The position numbers were made by a program, and so were the translations under genes. Positions 18,114 through 27,574 of a stretch of 64,000 nucleotides of DNA are shown here, in pieces. Origin of the DNA: Acinetobacter towneri DSM 14962 = CIP 107472 (lineage in GTDB: Bacteria; Pseudomonadota; Gammaproteobacteria; Pseudomonadales; Moraxellaceae); contig NZ_KB849689.1 in NCBI RefSeq assembly GCF_000368785.1, forward strand, positions 178,741 to 242,740, given 5' to 3'. Positions within the stretch are counted from its first letter, which is position 1. Each line of letters opens with the position of its first letter. Below the pieces are notes generated by a model, which was not told where the DNA came from, did no database searches, and was given only the letters and a program-made list of their open reading frames with translations.

Positions 18114-18219
18114 GGCTTTGTTGTGCAACTATCTTGCACTATGATTTCATTGTATTTTTCTATCCAAATTATAAAAACCTTTAAAACAGTATCTTAAAAA
18201 ATATTTATGCAACAAAGCC
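18114..18219. mobile_element. 106-bp MITE-like remnant with IS5-type ends
   Basis: The segment begins GGCTTTGTTGTGCAAC and ends ATGCAACAAAGCC. The outer 10 bases are perfect inverted repeats and identical to the ends of the intact IS5-family element at 34856-35894. No coding sequence lies inside and no 9-bp target duplication is visible. It looks like an old internally deleted copy or a non-autonomous relative. The rest of the 480-base gap from hemL to 18392 (17998-18113 and 18220-18391) shows no gene. Confidence 0.65.
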
Positions 18220-18391
18220 TCCTGCATGCTATAAAACCCACATTTCTAAAAGCAGGCTGATTTAAAATTCAGCAGATTGTCTGATTCAGGAATGTAAATC
18301 GGAAAATTCATCGGGAATTGATGTATTTTGCATTGTAATTCTGTGTCAGGCTTTTTATTATTGCCGCCTTGTTTTCACGATCGGCCCGGAA

Positions 18392-19042
18392 TTGAAATTG
18401 AGTAATTTTCTAAGCGAACACCTGATTCATCGTGACGATGAGTTTATGGTGATACATAAACCCGCTGGCATACTCACCGTTCCAGGTAAAACAGCAGATT
18501 TGCAAGATTGTGTGATGAGTCGTCTAGTTAAAATTGAGCCGCGCACTTTGCTGATTCATCGCTTAGATCGTGATACTTCGGGTATTTTGGTATTTGCACT
18601 CACGAAATGGGCGCAAAAACAAATTTCGCGTCAGTTTCAAGAACGCCAAACCGATAAAACCTATCAGGCATTGGTGGCAGGGCAACTGCAAGGTGAAGGC
18701 ACTGTAGATGTGCCTGTGGTCTATGATCCTGCACATCCTCCATTACACATTGCCGATGCAACCCATAACAAACCTGCGTTAACGCATTGGCGTGCATTGG
18801 AGCAATTTGAATTGCAGGGGCAAATTGTGACTCGTGTGCAACTGACGCCGATTACAGGTCGTTCGCATCAATTGCGAGTGCATATGCAATATTTAGGTCA
18901 TCCAATTATTGGTGATACTTTATATGCCACGCCCGAACAGCAACAACTCATGCCTCGTTTGTGTTTACATGCAGCAGAATTAAGTTTTCTGCATCCACAA
19001 ACTGAGCAACGTGTACAGTTTACTTGCCCAGTCCCATTTTAA
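18392..19042 (+). CDS. rluA: RluA-family pseudouridine synthase
   Basis: The 216-residue pseudouridine synthase is close in length to E. coli RluA (23S U746 and tRNA U32). The catalytic aspartate is in LIHRLDRDTSGILVFAL. HKPAGILTVPG near the start, TPITGRSHQLRVHMQYLGHPIIGD and CLHAAELSF are family motifs. There is no S4 domain. No ATG is available; TTG at 18392 or 18398 must serve, with GGA at 18388-18390 better spaced for 18398. The precise RNA target is inferred from length only. Confidence 0.85.
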   Translation: MKLSNFLSEHLIHRDDEFMVIHKPAGILTVPGKTADLQDCVMSRLVKIEPRTLLIHRLDRDTSGILVFALTKWAQKQISRQFQERQTDKTYQALVAGQLQGEGTVDVPVVYDPAHPPLHIADATHNKPALTHWRALEQFELQGQIVTRVQLTPITGRSHQLRVHMQYLGHPIIGDTLYATPEQQQLMPRLCLHAAELSFLHPQTEQRVQFTCPVPF

Positions 19043-19197
19043 GCGAAAAAGATTACGCAAAGCCTGTGCTTTAGGCTCTCTTTTTAGTGCGCTTTATGTC
19101 AAAATATATTGCTATACGCCCTGAATTTTTGCTCAAATACTCAGCAGGTTTTGCGCAAAAATTTATACGTCCTAACTTCTAAATAAAGGTGGAAAAA

Positions 19198-22026
19198 TTG
19201 CAGCAGTTTGCTATTGGTCAACGTTGGTTATCAGACACAGAAACGGAATTAGGACTTGGTGTTCTGATTGATGTAGATGAGCGATCGGTCAGCATTTTAT
19301 TCCCTAAAAGTGATGAAACCCGTGTCTATGCACGCAATAACGCACCTTTATCGCGTATCATTTTTAATGTAAATGATGAAGTTCAAGACCAAGAAGGCAA
19401 TGTGTGGACGGTTGAATCGGTCGAAGACCGTCATGGCGTATTGCGTTATAACGTAGTGCGTCGTTTGCAAGATGGGAGTGAAGAAAAGAAATCACTGAAT
19501 GAAACCCGTATTGGTGCAAGTATCCAACTTTCAAAACCATTAGACCGCTTGCTTGCTAGCCAAATTGACTATAAAGAATGGTACGACTTGCGTATTGAAG
19601 CCTTGTTGATGCAAGCCAATATGCAAAGTAGCCCACTGCGCGGCTTGGTGGGTTCGCGTGTAGGTTTGATTCCACATCAACTTTATATTGCACATGAAGT
19701 CGGTAAGCGTTTTGCGCCACGTGTCTTATTGGCAGATGAAGTTGGTTTAGGTAAAACCATTGAAGCAGGTTTGATCATCCATCAGCAACTCAAAACAGGA
19801 CGTGCGGAACGTATCCTGATTTTGGTACCTGATTCGCTGCAATATCAGTGGATGATTGAAATGCGTCGCCGTTTCAATCTGCAATTCTCTTTGTTTGATT
19901 TAACCCGTACGGCATCTATTAAAGAACACGATCCTGACCTGAATCCATTCTTGACCGAACAATGCATCATTGCTTCAGTCGATTTAATGATTGACCACGA
20001 TGACTTACGCGAACAAGCCCTAGAAGCAGGTTTTGATTTGTTGGTGGTCGATGAAGCGCATCACTTAATGTGGAGCGAAGAAGAAGGTGGTAATGACCGT
20101 TATGATCTGGTCGAAGAATTAGCCGAACAAACCGCAGGGGTGTTATTGCTTACAGCAACGCCTGAGCAACTGGGTGTAGAAAGCCATTTTGCGCGTTTAC
20201 GTTTACTCGATCCGCAGCGTTTTAGTTCACTAGACCGTTTCTTGGATGAAGAAGCGCAATATCAACATACGGCAAAAATTGCCGAAGTCTTAATGTCAGA
20301 TGCCGCATTGGAAGAAAGCCATTTGGTTGCACTGGAAGGCTTGTTGGGACATCGCATTGAAGATAACCCAGAGCAGCGTTTCCGTGCCATCCACGAATTA
20401 TTAGACCGTCATGGTACAGGGCGTATTTTGTTCCGTAATACCCGTGAAGCAATTCAAGGTTTCCCAGGTCGTGATTGTCAGCCTGCGCCGTTACCTGCAC
20501 CAGAAAACTGGTCTAAAGATGGTAAGCTGCGTGAACAAATGTGGCCAGAAGAAGCGCAGCTTGATGGCGGTTGGATGGAAACTGACCCGCGCGTAATGTG
20601 GTTAATGGAGCGTTTGCGTAGCGACTTAAAACATAAAAAAGTGCTTTTAATTGCGCGTAGCGGCCCTGTGGTAGAAGCCCTTGAAAATGCGCTGCGCCTA
20701 CATGCAGGTATTCGTACTGCAATGTTCCATGAAGGCATGAGCTTGTTAGAACGTGACCAAGCGGCAGCATATTTCGCAGAAGATTCTTATGGTGCACAAA
20801 TTTTATTGTGTTCCGAAATTGGTTCAGAAGGGCGTAACTTCCAGTTTGCATCAGACCTGATTTTGTTTGACTTACCTGCCAATCCCGACGTGTTAGAACA
20901 ACGTATCGGTCGTTTAGACCGTATTGGTCAAGAAAACCGTATTCAAATTCATGTGCCGTATTTGGTGGGGACTGCGCAAGAGCGTATGTTCCGTTGGTAT
21001 AACGAAGCACTCAATATTTTCAGCAATATTTCACCCACTGCACAAACCTTGCAGGAAAACTTTATTGTCGATTTAAAACACTGCTTATTGGCAGATTTAG
21101 GACAACAGTTTGAAGATTTACTGGAAGCAGTCAGTGTGCAGCGTGAAGCTTTGGAAGCAGAACTTCAAGCGGGTCGAGATCGTTTGTTGGAATACAACTC
21201 TTGCCGTCCTGTGGTGGCGCAGGAAATTGTACAAGCTTTAGAAGATTACGACGACAATACCACGTTGCCTATGTTTATGAAGCGCTTTATGGCATCGACC
21301 AATATTGACTTCGATGAACAAAGCAATGGCACGGTGATTATTAAACCAACTGATCAAATGCAAGTGCAAGGTTTGACCTTAGACGAAGAAGGCATGACCG
21401 CGACGTTCTATCGGGATCAGGCGCAAATTCGTGAAGATGCACAGTATTTGACCCTAGAGCATCCATTCACAGAAAGCGTGATGGAAATGATCAATACACA
21501 AGGTTTTGGTAGCACCAACGTTGCGGTATTAAAATCTGCCGCTTTGCCACAAGGTTCTGTGTTGCTCGAAGTCTGGTTCAAAGTGGATGTCATTGCACCT
21601 AAAGCCCTGAATTTGCCATCAAGCTTGCCACAGCAACTCATTCGTGTCTTATTGAGCGAAAAAGGGCAGGATTTATCGCAAAAAATTGCCCCTGAAATTT
21701 TAAAACCTTATTTACATCATTTAGATGGCAACAGTTGTCGTCAAGTGGTGAAAGCACGCCGTGACGCGATTGAAGCGCGTTATACACAGGCTTTGGAGTT
21801 GGCTAAAGCTGCATTGCCTGAATTTAAGCAACAAGCTAAAGATGTATATAGCAAAAAATGGCAATATGAAATTGACCGTTTAAGCTATTTGAAGCAATTT
21901 AACCCAAGTATTCGTGAAGATGAAATTACACGTTTACAGAAATTGCAAAAAGAAGGTGTTGCATTATTAGATGGTTTGTCGGTCACGCCTGAAGCAATTC
22001 AGGTGATGGTGGTGGTAAAGCCATAA
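19198..22026 (+). CDS. rapA: RNA polymerase-associated ATPase RapA (HepA)
   Basis: This SWI2/SNF2-type ATPase binds RNA polymerase and helps recycle it after termination. The 942-residue protein has an N-terminal Tudor-like region (FAIGQRWLSD...ELGLGVL) and Walker A in LLADEVGLGKTIEAGLI. The DEAH box is in VVDEAHHLMW, followed by LLLTATPEQL, and helicase motif VI is in QRIGRLDRIGQ. AGGTGG at 19187-19192 is an excellent ribosome binding site for TTG at 19198 (MQQFAIGQ). The GTG inside that site, at 19189, is therefore unlikely to be the start. Confidence 0.95.
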   Translation: MQQFAIGQRWLSDTETELGLGVLIDVDERSVSILFPKSDETRVYARNNAPLSRIIFNVNDEVQDQEGNVWTVESVEDRHGVLRYNVVRRLQDGSEEKKSLNETRIGASIQLSKPLDRLLASQIDYKEWYDLRIEALLMQANMQSSPLRGLVGSRVGLIPHQLYIAHEVGKRFAPRVLLADEVGLGKTIEAGLIIHQQLKTGRAERILILVPDSLQYQWMIEMRRRFNLQFSLFDLTRTASIKEHDPDLNPFLTEQCIIASVDLMIDHDDLREQALEAGFDLLVVDEAHHLMWSEEEGGNDRYDLVEELAEQTAGVLLLTATPEQLGVESHFARLRLLDPQRFSSLDRFLDEEAQYQHTAKIAEVLMSDAALEESHLVALEGLLGHRIEDNPEQRFRAIHELLDRHGTGRILFRNTREAIQGFPGRDCQPAPLPAPENWSKDGKLREQMWPEEAQLDGGWMETDPRVMWLMERLRSDLKHKKVLLIARSGPVVEALENALRLHAGIRTAMFHEGMSLLERDQAAAYFAEDSYGAQILLCSEIGSEGRNFQFASDLILFDLPANPDVLEQRIGRLDRIGQENRIQIHVPYLVGTAQERMFRWYNEALNIFSNISPTAQTLQENFIVDLKHCLLADLGQQFEDLLEAVSVQREALEAELQAGRDRLLEYNSCRPVVAQEIVQALEDYDDNTTLPMFMKRFMASTNIDFDEQSNGTVIIKPTDQMQVQGLTLDEEGMTATFYRDQAQIREDAQYLTLEHPFTESVMEMINTQGFGSTNVAVLKSAALPQGSVLLEVWFKVDVIAPKALNLPSSLPQQLIRVLLSEKGQDLSQKIAPEILKPYLHHLDGNSCRQVVKARRDAIEARYTQALELAKAALPEFKQQAKDVYSKKWQYEIDRLSYLKQFNPSIREDEITRLQKLQKEGVALLDGLSVTPEAIQVMVVVKP

Positions 22027-22437
22027 AGAGTGCATTCAATACAGGTGTCTAGACGGTGTATTTGTATTGAGTCGGTTTTAATCAATCACTTTTTTAAATA
22101 TTTGGCATCTTCTAAATTGCACGTTTTAAGTTGGGCATTGCGCCTCATTTTTACGGAGCAGTTTAGCGGGTGCTTTTTTAATATCGCAATAAAAATTTTG
22201 TGCGAGATTTTTCACATCACAGACTTAAACAAAGTAGCAACCAGTGCTTATGTGTCATTAAAATGACTCATAATTCATCTTTTTCAGCATTCCGGTCATT
22301 TGCAAAACCCAGTGGTATGCGTAGTTTAAAGGCTGTTGATCTTTTATCTATGATTGATGTGCCAAGTGTTGAATCTGTAAGCGCGTACGCATAGATCAAG
22401 TCACAGACCCGATATTCTTCTTTTAAGCGTATTTTAA
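22027..22437. other. 411-base gap with no supported gene
   Basis: A weak inverted repeat (TCAATACA ... TGTATTGA) follows rapA and may act as a terminator. A 43-codon frame at 22263-22394 (MTHNSSFSAF...) has no recognisable relative and no strong ribosome binding site, so I do not call it as a gene. Confidence 0.4.
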
Positions 22438-23247
22438 ATGACTAAAGCTGCAATTCATTTTACCCGTGCCAATGGTATTCCTTCTGCCAGTTATCAAAAG
22501 TTTTTTCAATGTTTTGAAGCAGATTATCATTTAAAGGCAATTCCACTGATTGGTATGCAAGCAGAATTTCCTGTGACCTATAAGTGGACCTATTTGATTC
22601 ATCAAGTGATTCAGGACATTGAGCAGCAGTTTCCAAAGCAACAAGTGATTGGTTTAGGGCATTCTTTTGGTTCATTATTAACCCTGATGTGTGCCTATCA
22701 GCGTCCAGATTTATTTTCTCAATTGATTATTATGGATCCACCTTTTGTGATTGGATCGAAGTCGGCATTATTTGAAATTTTACAAAAATTTAAACTGAAA
22801 TATGTAGATCAACTCACACCTGCCGCCGTGACCATGAAGCGTCGAGATCATTGGGCTAGCCATGCAGAAGCCTATCAAGCTTTGCGGCATAACCGTTTAT
22901 TTAAAAAATTTGATGCACAATGTTTTGAAGATTATTTTGCCAGCGGCATACAAGTCGATGCACAAAGAGGTGGTGTGACTTTAACAATTCCAAAACGGGT
23001 AGAAGCTGAAATTTTTAGAACCGTACCTGCATGGTGGTGGCGCACACCACGCAAAGCCCCAGATGTACCTGTGCATTTAATTACAGCAAGGCATAGCCCA
23101 TTTTATTTGCAAGGTTTACCGCAAGGCATGCAAAAAACTTATGGAGTTGAGTTTAGTGTGGTCGAGGGAGGACACATGTTTCCTTTGGAAAATCCTGAAA
23201 CCACGGCAACACATGTGCAGCAATTAATTCAAAAACAACACGCTTAA
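22438..23247 (+). CDS. Alpha/beta hydrolase
   Basis: The 269-residue hydrolase of the alpha/beta fold has the nucleophile elbow GHSFGS (about residues 78-83), the acid region DVPVHLITARHSP and the late catalytic histidine in VEGGHMFPLENP. No signal peptide is seen, so it is cytoplasmic. The start MTKAAIHFTRANGIP is typical of a group of small Acinetobacter and Pseudomonas hydrolases. The substrate is unknown, and it lies alone between rapA and the convergent TetR gene. Confidence 0.85.
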   Translation: MTKAAIHFTRANGIPSASYQKFFQCFEADYHLKAIPLIGMQAEFPVTYKWTYLIHQVIQDIEQQFPKQQVIGLGHSFGSLLTLMCAYQRPDLFSQLIIMDPPFVIGSKSALFEILQKFKLKYVDQLTPAAVTMKRRDHWASHAEAYQALRHNRLFKKFDAQCFEDYFASGIQVDAQRGGVTLTIPKRVEAEIFRTVPAWWWRTPRKAPDVPVHLITARHSPFYLQGLPQGMQKTYGVEFSVVEGGHMFPLENPETTATHVQQLIQKQHA

Positions 23248-23324
23248 TAGCAAAGTCTAGCAATTAAATGCTCAAACGCGCGTGACCTGATTCAGGAAAA
23301 TCGTCCGATTTATCGTGTGTTATG

Positions 23325-24020
23325 TTAACGAATTTTGGCATCATCCAAATGACGTGCACCTTCTAAAATCATACGAATCATGGTCATGGTTTGTTCAGCG
23401 GTTTCTTTACGTTCAGTCGCAGGCATATCAATGACTTTGGCACCCATATTAAATACCAGTTGTGTAATGGCTTTTGCGACAATATCGGGATGCGCTAACT
23501 TGCTGTTATTTAAACGTTCTAAACGAATTAAATCATCTTGTAATTCTTGCTGAAAATAATTCAGCTGACGTTCAACCGCAAGTTTATATGAAGTTGAACC
23601 CGTATAACCTTCACGTAATAGCAGACTTAAATTGCCTTCATCGGTATCTAATTGTTCAATAAATACTTCAACCGAGCTGCGAATAATACTGTTTTGTTTA
23701 GATGCTTTTAAACGTGCTTCATGCAGAATTTGACGCAACACCACACCTGCACGATCAATCAGTTCAATCGCGAGTTCATCAATATCTTTAAAATGACGAT
23801 AAAAACTGTTTGGTGCGATGCCTGCTTCACGTGCAACTTCACGTAAACTTAAAGATGCGATACTTTTTTGTGGGCCAATTAAATTTAATGCTGCCTGAAA
23901 TAATTCTTGTTTGGTAATGGTAGCTTTACGCCCAACCGTACGCACGACAAGAGGCTCATGAACCGTTTCAGATTCTGGAAAAGTCACATCATGGTTTGTT
24001 TTCATGGCAGGCTGAGTCAT
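23325..24020 (-). CDS. TetR-family repressor, FabR/DesT-like
   Basis: The 231-residue TetR protein has a recognition-helix region SLSLREVAREAGIAPNSFYRHFKDIDEL that closely resembles E. coli FabR and Pseudomonas DesT. Both of these sense acyl-CoA/ACP saturation and control unsaturated fatty acid genes. The N-terminal 28 residues form a variable arm. It is divergent from a reductase/desaturase operon, the same order as Pseudomonas desT-desCB, and the shared 139-base intergenic region holds a quasi-palindrome. Role inferred: repressor of membrane lipid desaturation. Confidence 0.85.
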   Translation of the reverse strand: MTQPAMKTNHDVTFPESETVHEPLVVRTVGRKATITKQELFQAALNLIGPQKSIASLSLREVAREAGIAPNSFYRHFKDIDELAIELIDRAGVVLRQILHEARLKASKQNSIIRSSVEVFIEQLDTDEGNLSLLLREGYTGSTSYKLAVERQLNYFQQELQDDLIRLERLNNSKLAHPDIVAKAITQLVFNMGAKVIDMPATERKETAEQTMTMIRMILEGARHLDDAKIR

Positions 24021-24091
24021 ATTTTCAATAATTTATAAGCTTAGAGGCATTATAGCGGTTGCGCCAGTACTTGTGAAATGATTAGAAACAA

Positions 24092-24125
24092 TACAGGTGT
24101 ATATACAAATATATATACATGTGTA
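24092..24125. promoter_or_regulatory. Candidate operator for the TetR repressor
   Basis: Arms TACAGGTGTATATA (24092-24105) and TATATACATGTGTA (24112-24125) are complementary except for two positions. They lie in the divergent promoter region 35 bases before the reductase start. Size, symmetry and place fit a TetR-family operator. Confidence 0.6.
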
Positions 24126-24159
24126 TAATAATTAAAATTTCATCGGGTGGTGCTGAATC

Positions 24160-25230
24160 ATGCAGCTAACTGAAAAAAGAAAATCTCCCTTAACCAGTAT
24201 TGCAACTGCAGTACTAGATCCTTATGCAGCAAATTTCTGGTTGCAAAAAATTAATCCATTATGGTCGGTGAATCAGTCACTCGGCAAAATTGTGAAAAAA
24301 GATATTGCCGCACAAGGTGTGGTGAGTTTCACTTTGCAATTCAATAAAAAACTCCAAGTTGGTGCAGCAGGGCAGCATCATCCTGTTTATGTGACAATTC
24401 AGGGCGTACGCTATGAGCGAACCTATAGTTTGACTCAGCTTGATGCACAACACGTTTTGTTGACAGTGAAAAAAGTTGATCAGGGCAAAGTCAGCACATG
24501 GCTGGTTGAGCAAGCCAAAGTTGGCGATACTTTAGAGTTTGGTGCGCCTTATGGTGATATGCAATTGCCTGCACAAGCCCAGCCTTTAATTCTATTGGCA
24601 GCAGGTAGCGGTATCACACCGATGTATAGTCTGGTACAAGACATGGCAAAATCTGGTCGTCTTAGTAGCACTCCAGTGACTTTAATGTATTGGGTAAAAA
24701 CCTTTGCAGATGCAGCATTTAAAGCGCAATTTGAAGCTTGGGCACAGCAATATCCAAACTTTAAATTTCAAGTGCTTTATACCCAAGAGCCGAGTTTGGC
24801 GCACAGCCGTTTAAATGCAGAACATTTACAAGACTTAGCACAAATTGAGCAAAGTGCAGTGTTTGCATGTGGCCCATCGGGTTTTACCACGCAAGTTGAA
24901 CAATTATTTGCACAGGCTGCCTTGCTGAAAACAGAAGCTTTTAGCATGACGCCTGTATTAAGTGACGATGTTGGTTTGGTACAAGTTACACTGACCCAAT
25001 CGAAAAAGATTGTCACTATTCCAAAAGGCAAGTCCATTTTAGAAAGTCTGGAACAGCAAAATATTAAACCTAAATACGGCTGTCGTATGGGAATTTGCCA
25101 TAAATGCGTATGCAACAAGGCTGAAGGTTCAACTAAAAACTTGGTCGATGGTGTTCAAAATAGCGAACCGAATAACCAATTGAAAATCTGCGTCAATTCA
25201 GCACAAACCGATTTAATTATTGATTTATAA
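24160..25230 (+). CDS. Ferredoxin reductase-type electron carrier for the desaturase
   Basis: The 356-residue flavoprotein has a FAD domain (RTYSLT in YERTYSLTQL), an NAD(P) domain (AAGSGITPMYSL, ACGPSGF) and a C-terminal plant-type [2Fe-2S] domain with the cysteine pattern in YGCRMGICHKCVC and the late cysteine in LKICVNSA. It passes electrons from NAD(P)H to the downstream desaturase, as Pseudomonas DesC does for DesB. The gap to the desaturase start is 13 bases, so they are one operon. Confidence 0.9.
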   Translation: MQLTEKRKSPLTSIATAVLDPYAANFWLQKINPLWSVNQSLGKIVKKDIAAQGVVSFTLQFNKKLQVGAAGQHHPVYVTIQGVRYERTYSLTQLDAQHVLLTVKKVDQGKVSTWLVEQAKVGDTLEFGAPYGDMQLPAQAQPLILLAAGSGITPMYSLVQDMAKSGRLSSTPVTLMYWVKTFADAAFKAQFEAWAQQYPNFKFQVLYTQEPSLAHSRLNAEHLQDLAQIEQSAVFACGPSGFTTQVEQLFAQAALLKTEAFSMTPVLSDDVGLVQVTLTQSKKIVTIPKGKSILESLEQQNIKPKYGCRMGICHKCVCNKAEGSTKNLVDGVQNSEPNNQLKICVNSAQTDLIIDL

Positions 25231-25243
25231 GCGAGTTCCGATT

Positions 25244-26338
25244 ATGAATATGCCAGTAAAAATAGAATATTTCCGCAATCCTAAAAACCGTGAACTCACT
25301 CAATTTGAATTAGATGAGCTTGCACGTGAATTAGACGCCATCAAACAAGAAGTTTTGGATGATATTGGTGAAAAAGATGCCAAATACATCCGCCGTGTTT
25401 ATTCAACCATTCGTTATAGCTCAATGGCAGGTCGTGCCTTATTGTTCGCAGGATGGTTCCCGCCAGCATGGGTTTTGGGTACAGGTTTATTGGGCTTTGC
25501 CAAAATTATGGAAAACATGGAATTAGGTCATAATGTCATGCATGGTCAGTATGACTGGATGAATGATCCTAAATTCAATGGTGCAAGTTATGAATGGGAT
25601 ACGGTAGGTACTTCAGACAACTGGCGTCAAACCCATAACTTTAAACACCATACTTATACCAATATTAAAGGTATGGATGATGATATTGGTTATGGTTTGG
25701 TGCGTTTGTTCCCAGAACAACGTTGGAGATCAGGCTACTTATTGCAACCTTTATACAGCATTCCTTTCTGCTTACTGTTCCAATGGGGTGTTGCCATTCA
25801 GAATTTAGAAATTGGTAAAATTTTGAATGGCCGTAAAAGCAAAGCCCAAGCTAAAAAAGAATGGCAACCTATGCAGAAGAAAATCGGAAAACAATTGTTT
25901 AAAGATTATGTGTTCTTTCCATTGATTGCAGGCCCTGCGGCTTTACCAGTGTTTACAGGTAACTTGGTTGCGAATGGTCTTCGTAATATTTGGACATTTA
26001 GTATTATTTTCTGCGGTCACTTCACCAAAGATGTAGAAGTGTTTCCAAAGTCAGTTATGCAAAATGAAAGCCGTGGTCACTGGTATATGCGTCAAATTCG
26101 TGGTTCATCGAATCTTACAGGTTCTGAAGCATTCCACATTTTGACAGGACATTTAAGCCATCAAATTGAACACCATTTATATCCAGATATTCCTGCACGT
26201 CGCTATCGTAAAATGGCTCCAAAAGTACAAGCTGTGTGTGAAAAGTATGGCTTGAACTACAACAATGCGAGCTTAGTTAAACAGTACGGCAGTGTGCTTA
26301 AACGTATTGTGAAATATGCTTTTCCATTTAAGAAATAA
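25244..26338 (+). CDS. Membrane fatty acid desaturase (acyl-CoA delta-9 type)
   Basis: The 364-residue integral membrane di-iron desaturase carries three histidine boxes: HNVMH (in MELGHNVMHGQYDW), HNFKHH (QTHNFKHHTYTN) and HLSHQIEHH (followed by LYPDIP). Hydrophobic spans lie around residues 65-90 and 170-250. It would introduce double bonds into existing acyl chains under aerobic conditions. The start MNMPVKIEYF at 25244 is preferred over the in-frame codons at 25220, which overlap the reductase. An IS3-family element sits 90 bases past its stop and may have displaced its terminator. Confidence 0.92.
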   Translation: MNMPVKIEYFRNPKNRELTQFELDELARELDAIKQEVLDDIGEKDAKYIRRVYSTIRYSSMAGRALLFAGWFPPAWVLGTGLLGFAKIMENMELGHNVMHGQYDWMNDPKFNGASYEWDTVGTSDNWRQTHNFKHHTYTNIKGMDDDIGYGLVRLFPEQRWRSGYLLQPLYSIPFCLLFQWGVAIQNLEIGKILNGRKSKAQAKKEWQPMQKKIGKQLFKDYVFFPLIAGPAALPVFTGNLVANGLRNIWTFSIIFCGHFTKDVEVFPKSVMQNESRGHWYMRQIRGSSNLTGSEAFHILTGHLSHQIEHHLYPDIPARRYRKMAPKVQAVCEKYGLNYNNASLVKQYGSVLKRIVKYAFPFKK

Positions 26339-26498
26339 GTGACTTACAAATGAGTTGTTTAGTACGAATAGATTAAGTGATTGATCTTGGTTTAAAACTA
26401 TACTTCTATTTTGAATTAGAGGTGATGGGTAATCCTCCCTAAAAATAATTGAGTTTAAAAGTAGAAAATCGAATAACCTTGATTTAAGGAGATTTTCT

Positions 26499-26765
26499 AT
26501 GAAAACATCTAAGTATTCAGACAGCTTGATCATGAGTATCTTGAAGCAAGCTGAAGCAGGAACACCCATACCGAACTTGTGCCGCGAACATGGTATGAGC
26601 TCTGCTACATTCTACAAGTGGAAGTCCAAATATGGCGGCATGGATCTTTCAATGATGACGCGGCTTAAAGAACTTGAGGCTGAAAATGCCCGTTTAAAAC
26701 GCATGTATGCTGATGAGCGGCTAAAGTCAGACATCTTGCAAGATGCACTTTTAAAAAAGTTTTAA
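26499..26765 (+). CDS. IS3-family transposase OrfA (helix-turn-helix subunit)
   Basis: The 88-residue protein has a helix-turn-helix (residues about 20-45, SILKQAEAGTPIPNLCREHGMSSATFYKWK) and a leucine-zipper-like coiled coil (LKELEAENARLKRMYADERLKSDIL). Alone it usually regulates transposition; with a -1 shift it becomes the N-terminus of the full transposase. The frame ends shortly after the A6G slippery run. Confidence 0.93.
   Translation: MKTSKYSDSLIMSILKQAEAGTPIPNLCREHGMSSATFYKWKSKYGGMDLSMMTRLKELEAENARLKRMYADERLKSDILQDALLKKF
26753..26759 (+). promoter_or_regulatory. Programmed -1 frameshift site (A AAA AAG)
   Basis: The heptamer AAAAAAG is read A-AAA-AAG in the orfA frame, the classical slippery sequence of IS3 elements. 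The -1 frame runs without stop from here into orfB, so an OrfAB fusion can be made. Confidence 0.9.
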
Positions 26766-26827
26766 GGCCTGTTCAGCGAAAGTCACTTGCTCAGCAAGCT
26801 ACTGAGCAATTTAAGATTTCAATCAGC

Positions 26828-27574
26828 ATGGCCTGCTTAATTTTTAAAGTCAGTCAAACGTGTTATCGCTATAAAGCTCGTTTAGATGAAGAGAATCAAC
26901 AGATTGCCGAATGGTTGATTCAATTAACCAATGATCATAAAACATGGGGCTTCAAGCTTTGTTTCCTGTATTTGCGTAATGTTAAAAAATACAAATGGAA
27001 CCACAAACGTGTCTATCGCATTTATAAGGAGCTTGAGCTTAATTTAAGAATCAAGCCTAATAAGCGGATTAAACGAGAACAGCCTGAAACCCTTGCAGTA
27101 CCGACAGCTAAGAATGAATCATGGTCAATGGACTTTATGTATGATCAACTCAGTGATGGACGTAGTTATCGAGTTCACAACGTGATTGATGACTATAATC
27201 GCGAGTCATTGGATATATTGATTGACTTTTCGTTGCCAGCAGAACGTGTGCTGAGAGGACTTGATCAGCTCATTGAATGGCGAGGTAAACCTAAACGCAT
27301 TAGAACCGACAATGGCCCAGAGTATATAAGTGAGCTGATGGAAAAGTGGTGTGATCAGCATGGTATTGAGCATGTATTTACTCAACCAGGCAATCCACAG
27401 CAAAATGCATATGTTGAGCGATTTAATCGTACAGTACGTTATGAGTGTCTAAATCAATATTTATTTCGAGATCTGAGCGAGGTGCAGGACTATACAACTG
27501 ACTGGCAGTACTTTTATAATCATGAACGACCTCATATGTCAGTAAATGGTTGTCCACCTATTTTTAAACAATAA
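26828..27574 (+). CDS. IS3-family transposase OrfB (DDE catalytic part)
   Basis: The rve-type integrase core has D in WSMDFMYD, D in IRTDNGPEY and E in NAYVERFNRTVR, the DDE triad of IS3 transposases. The annotated ATG gives 248 residues, but the functional product is the OrfAB fusion entered at 26753-26759. The frame shows no stop or frameshift, so the element looks able to move. Confidence 0.93.
   Translation: MACLIFKVSQTCYRYKARLDEENQQIAEWLIQLTNDHKTWGFKLCFLYLRNVKKYKWNHKRVYRIYKELELNLRIKPNKRIKREQPETLAVPTAKNESWSMDFMYDQLSDGRSYRVHNVIDDYNRESLDILIDFSLPAERVLRGLDQLIEWRGKPKRIRTDNGPEYISELMEKWCDQHGIEHVFTQPGNPQQNAYVERFNRTVRYECLNQYLFRDLSEVQDYTTDWQYFYNHERPHMSVNGCPPIFKQ

Noticed and set aside
22263..22394. 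43-codon frame between rapA and the hydrolase
   Set aside because: No strong ribosome binding site, no recognisable composition or relative; not enough to call a gene.
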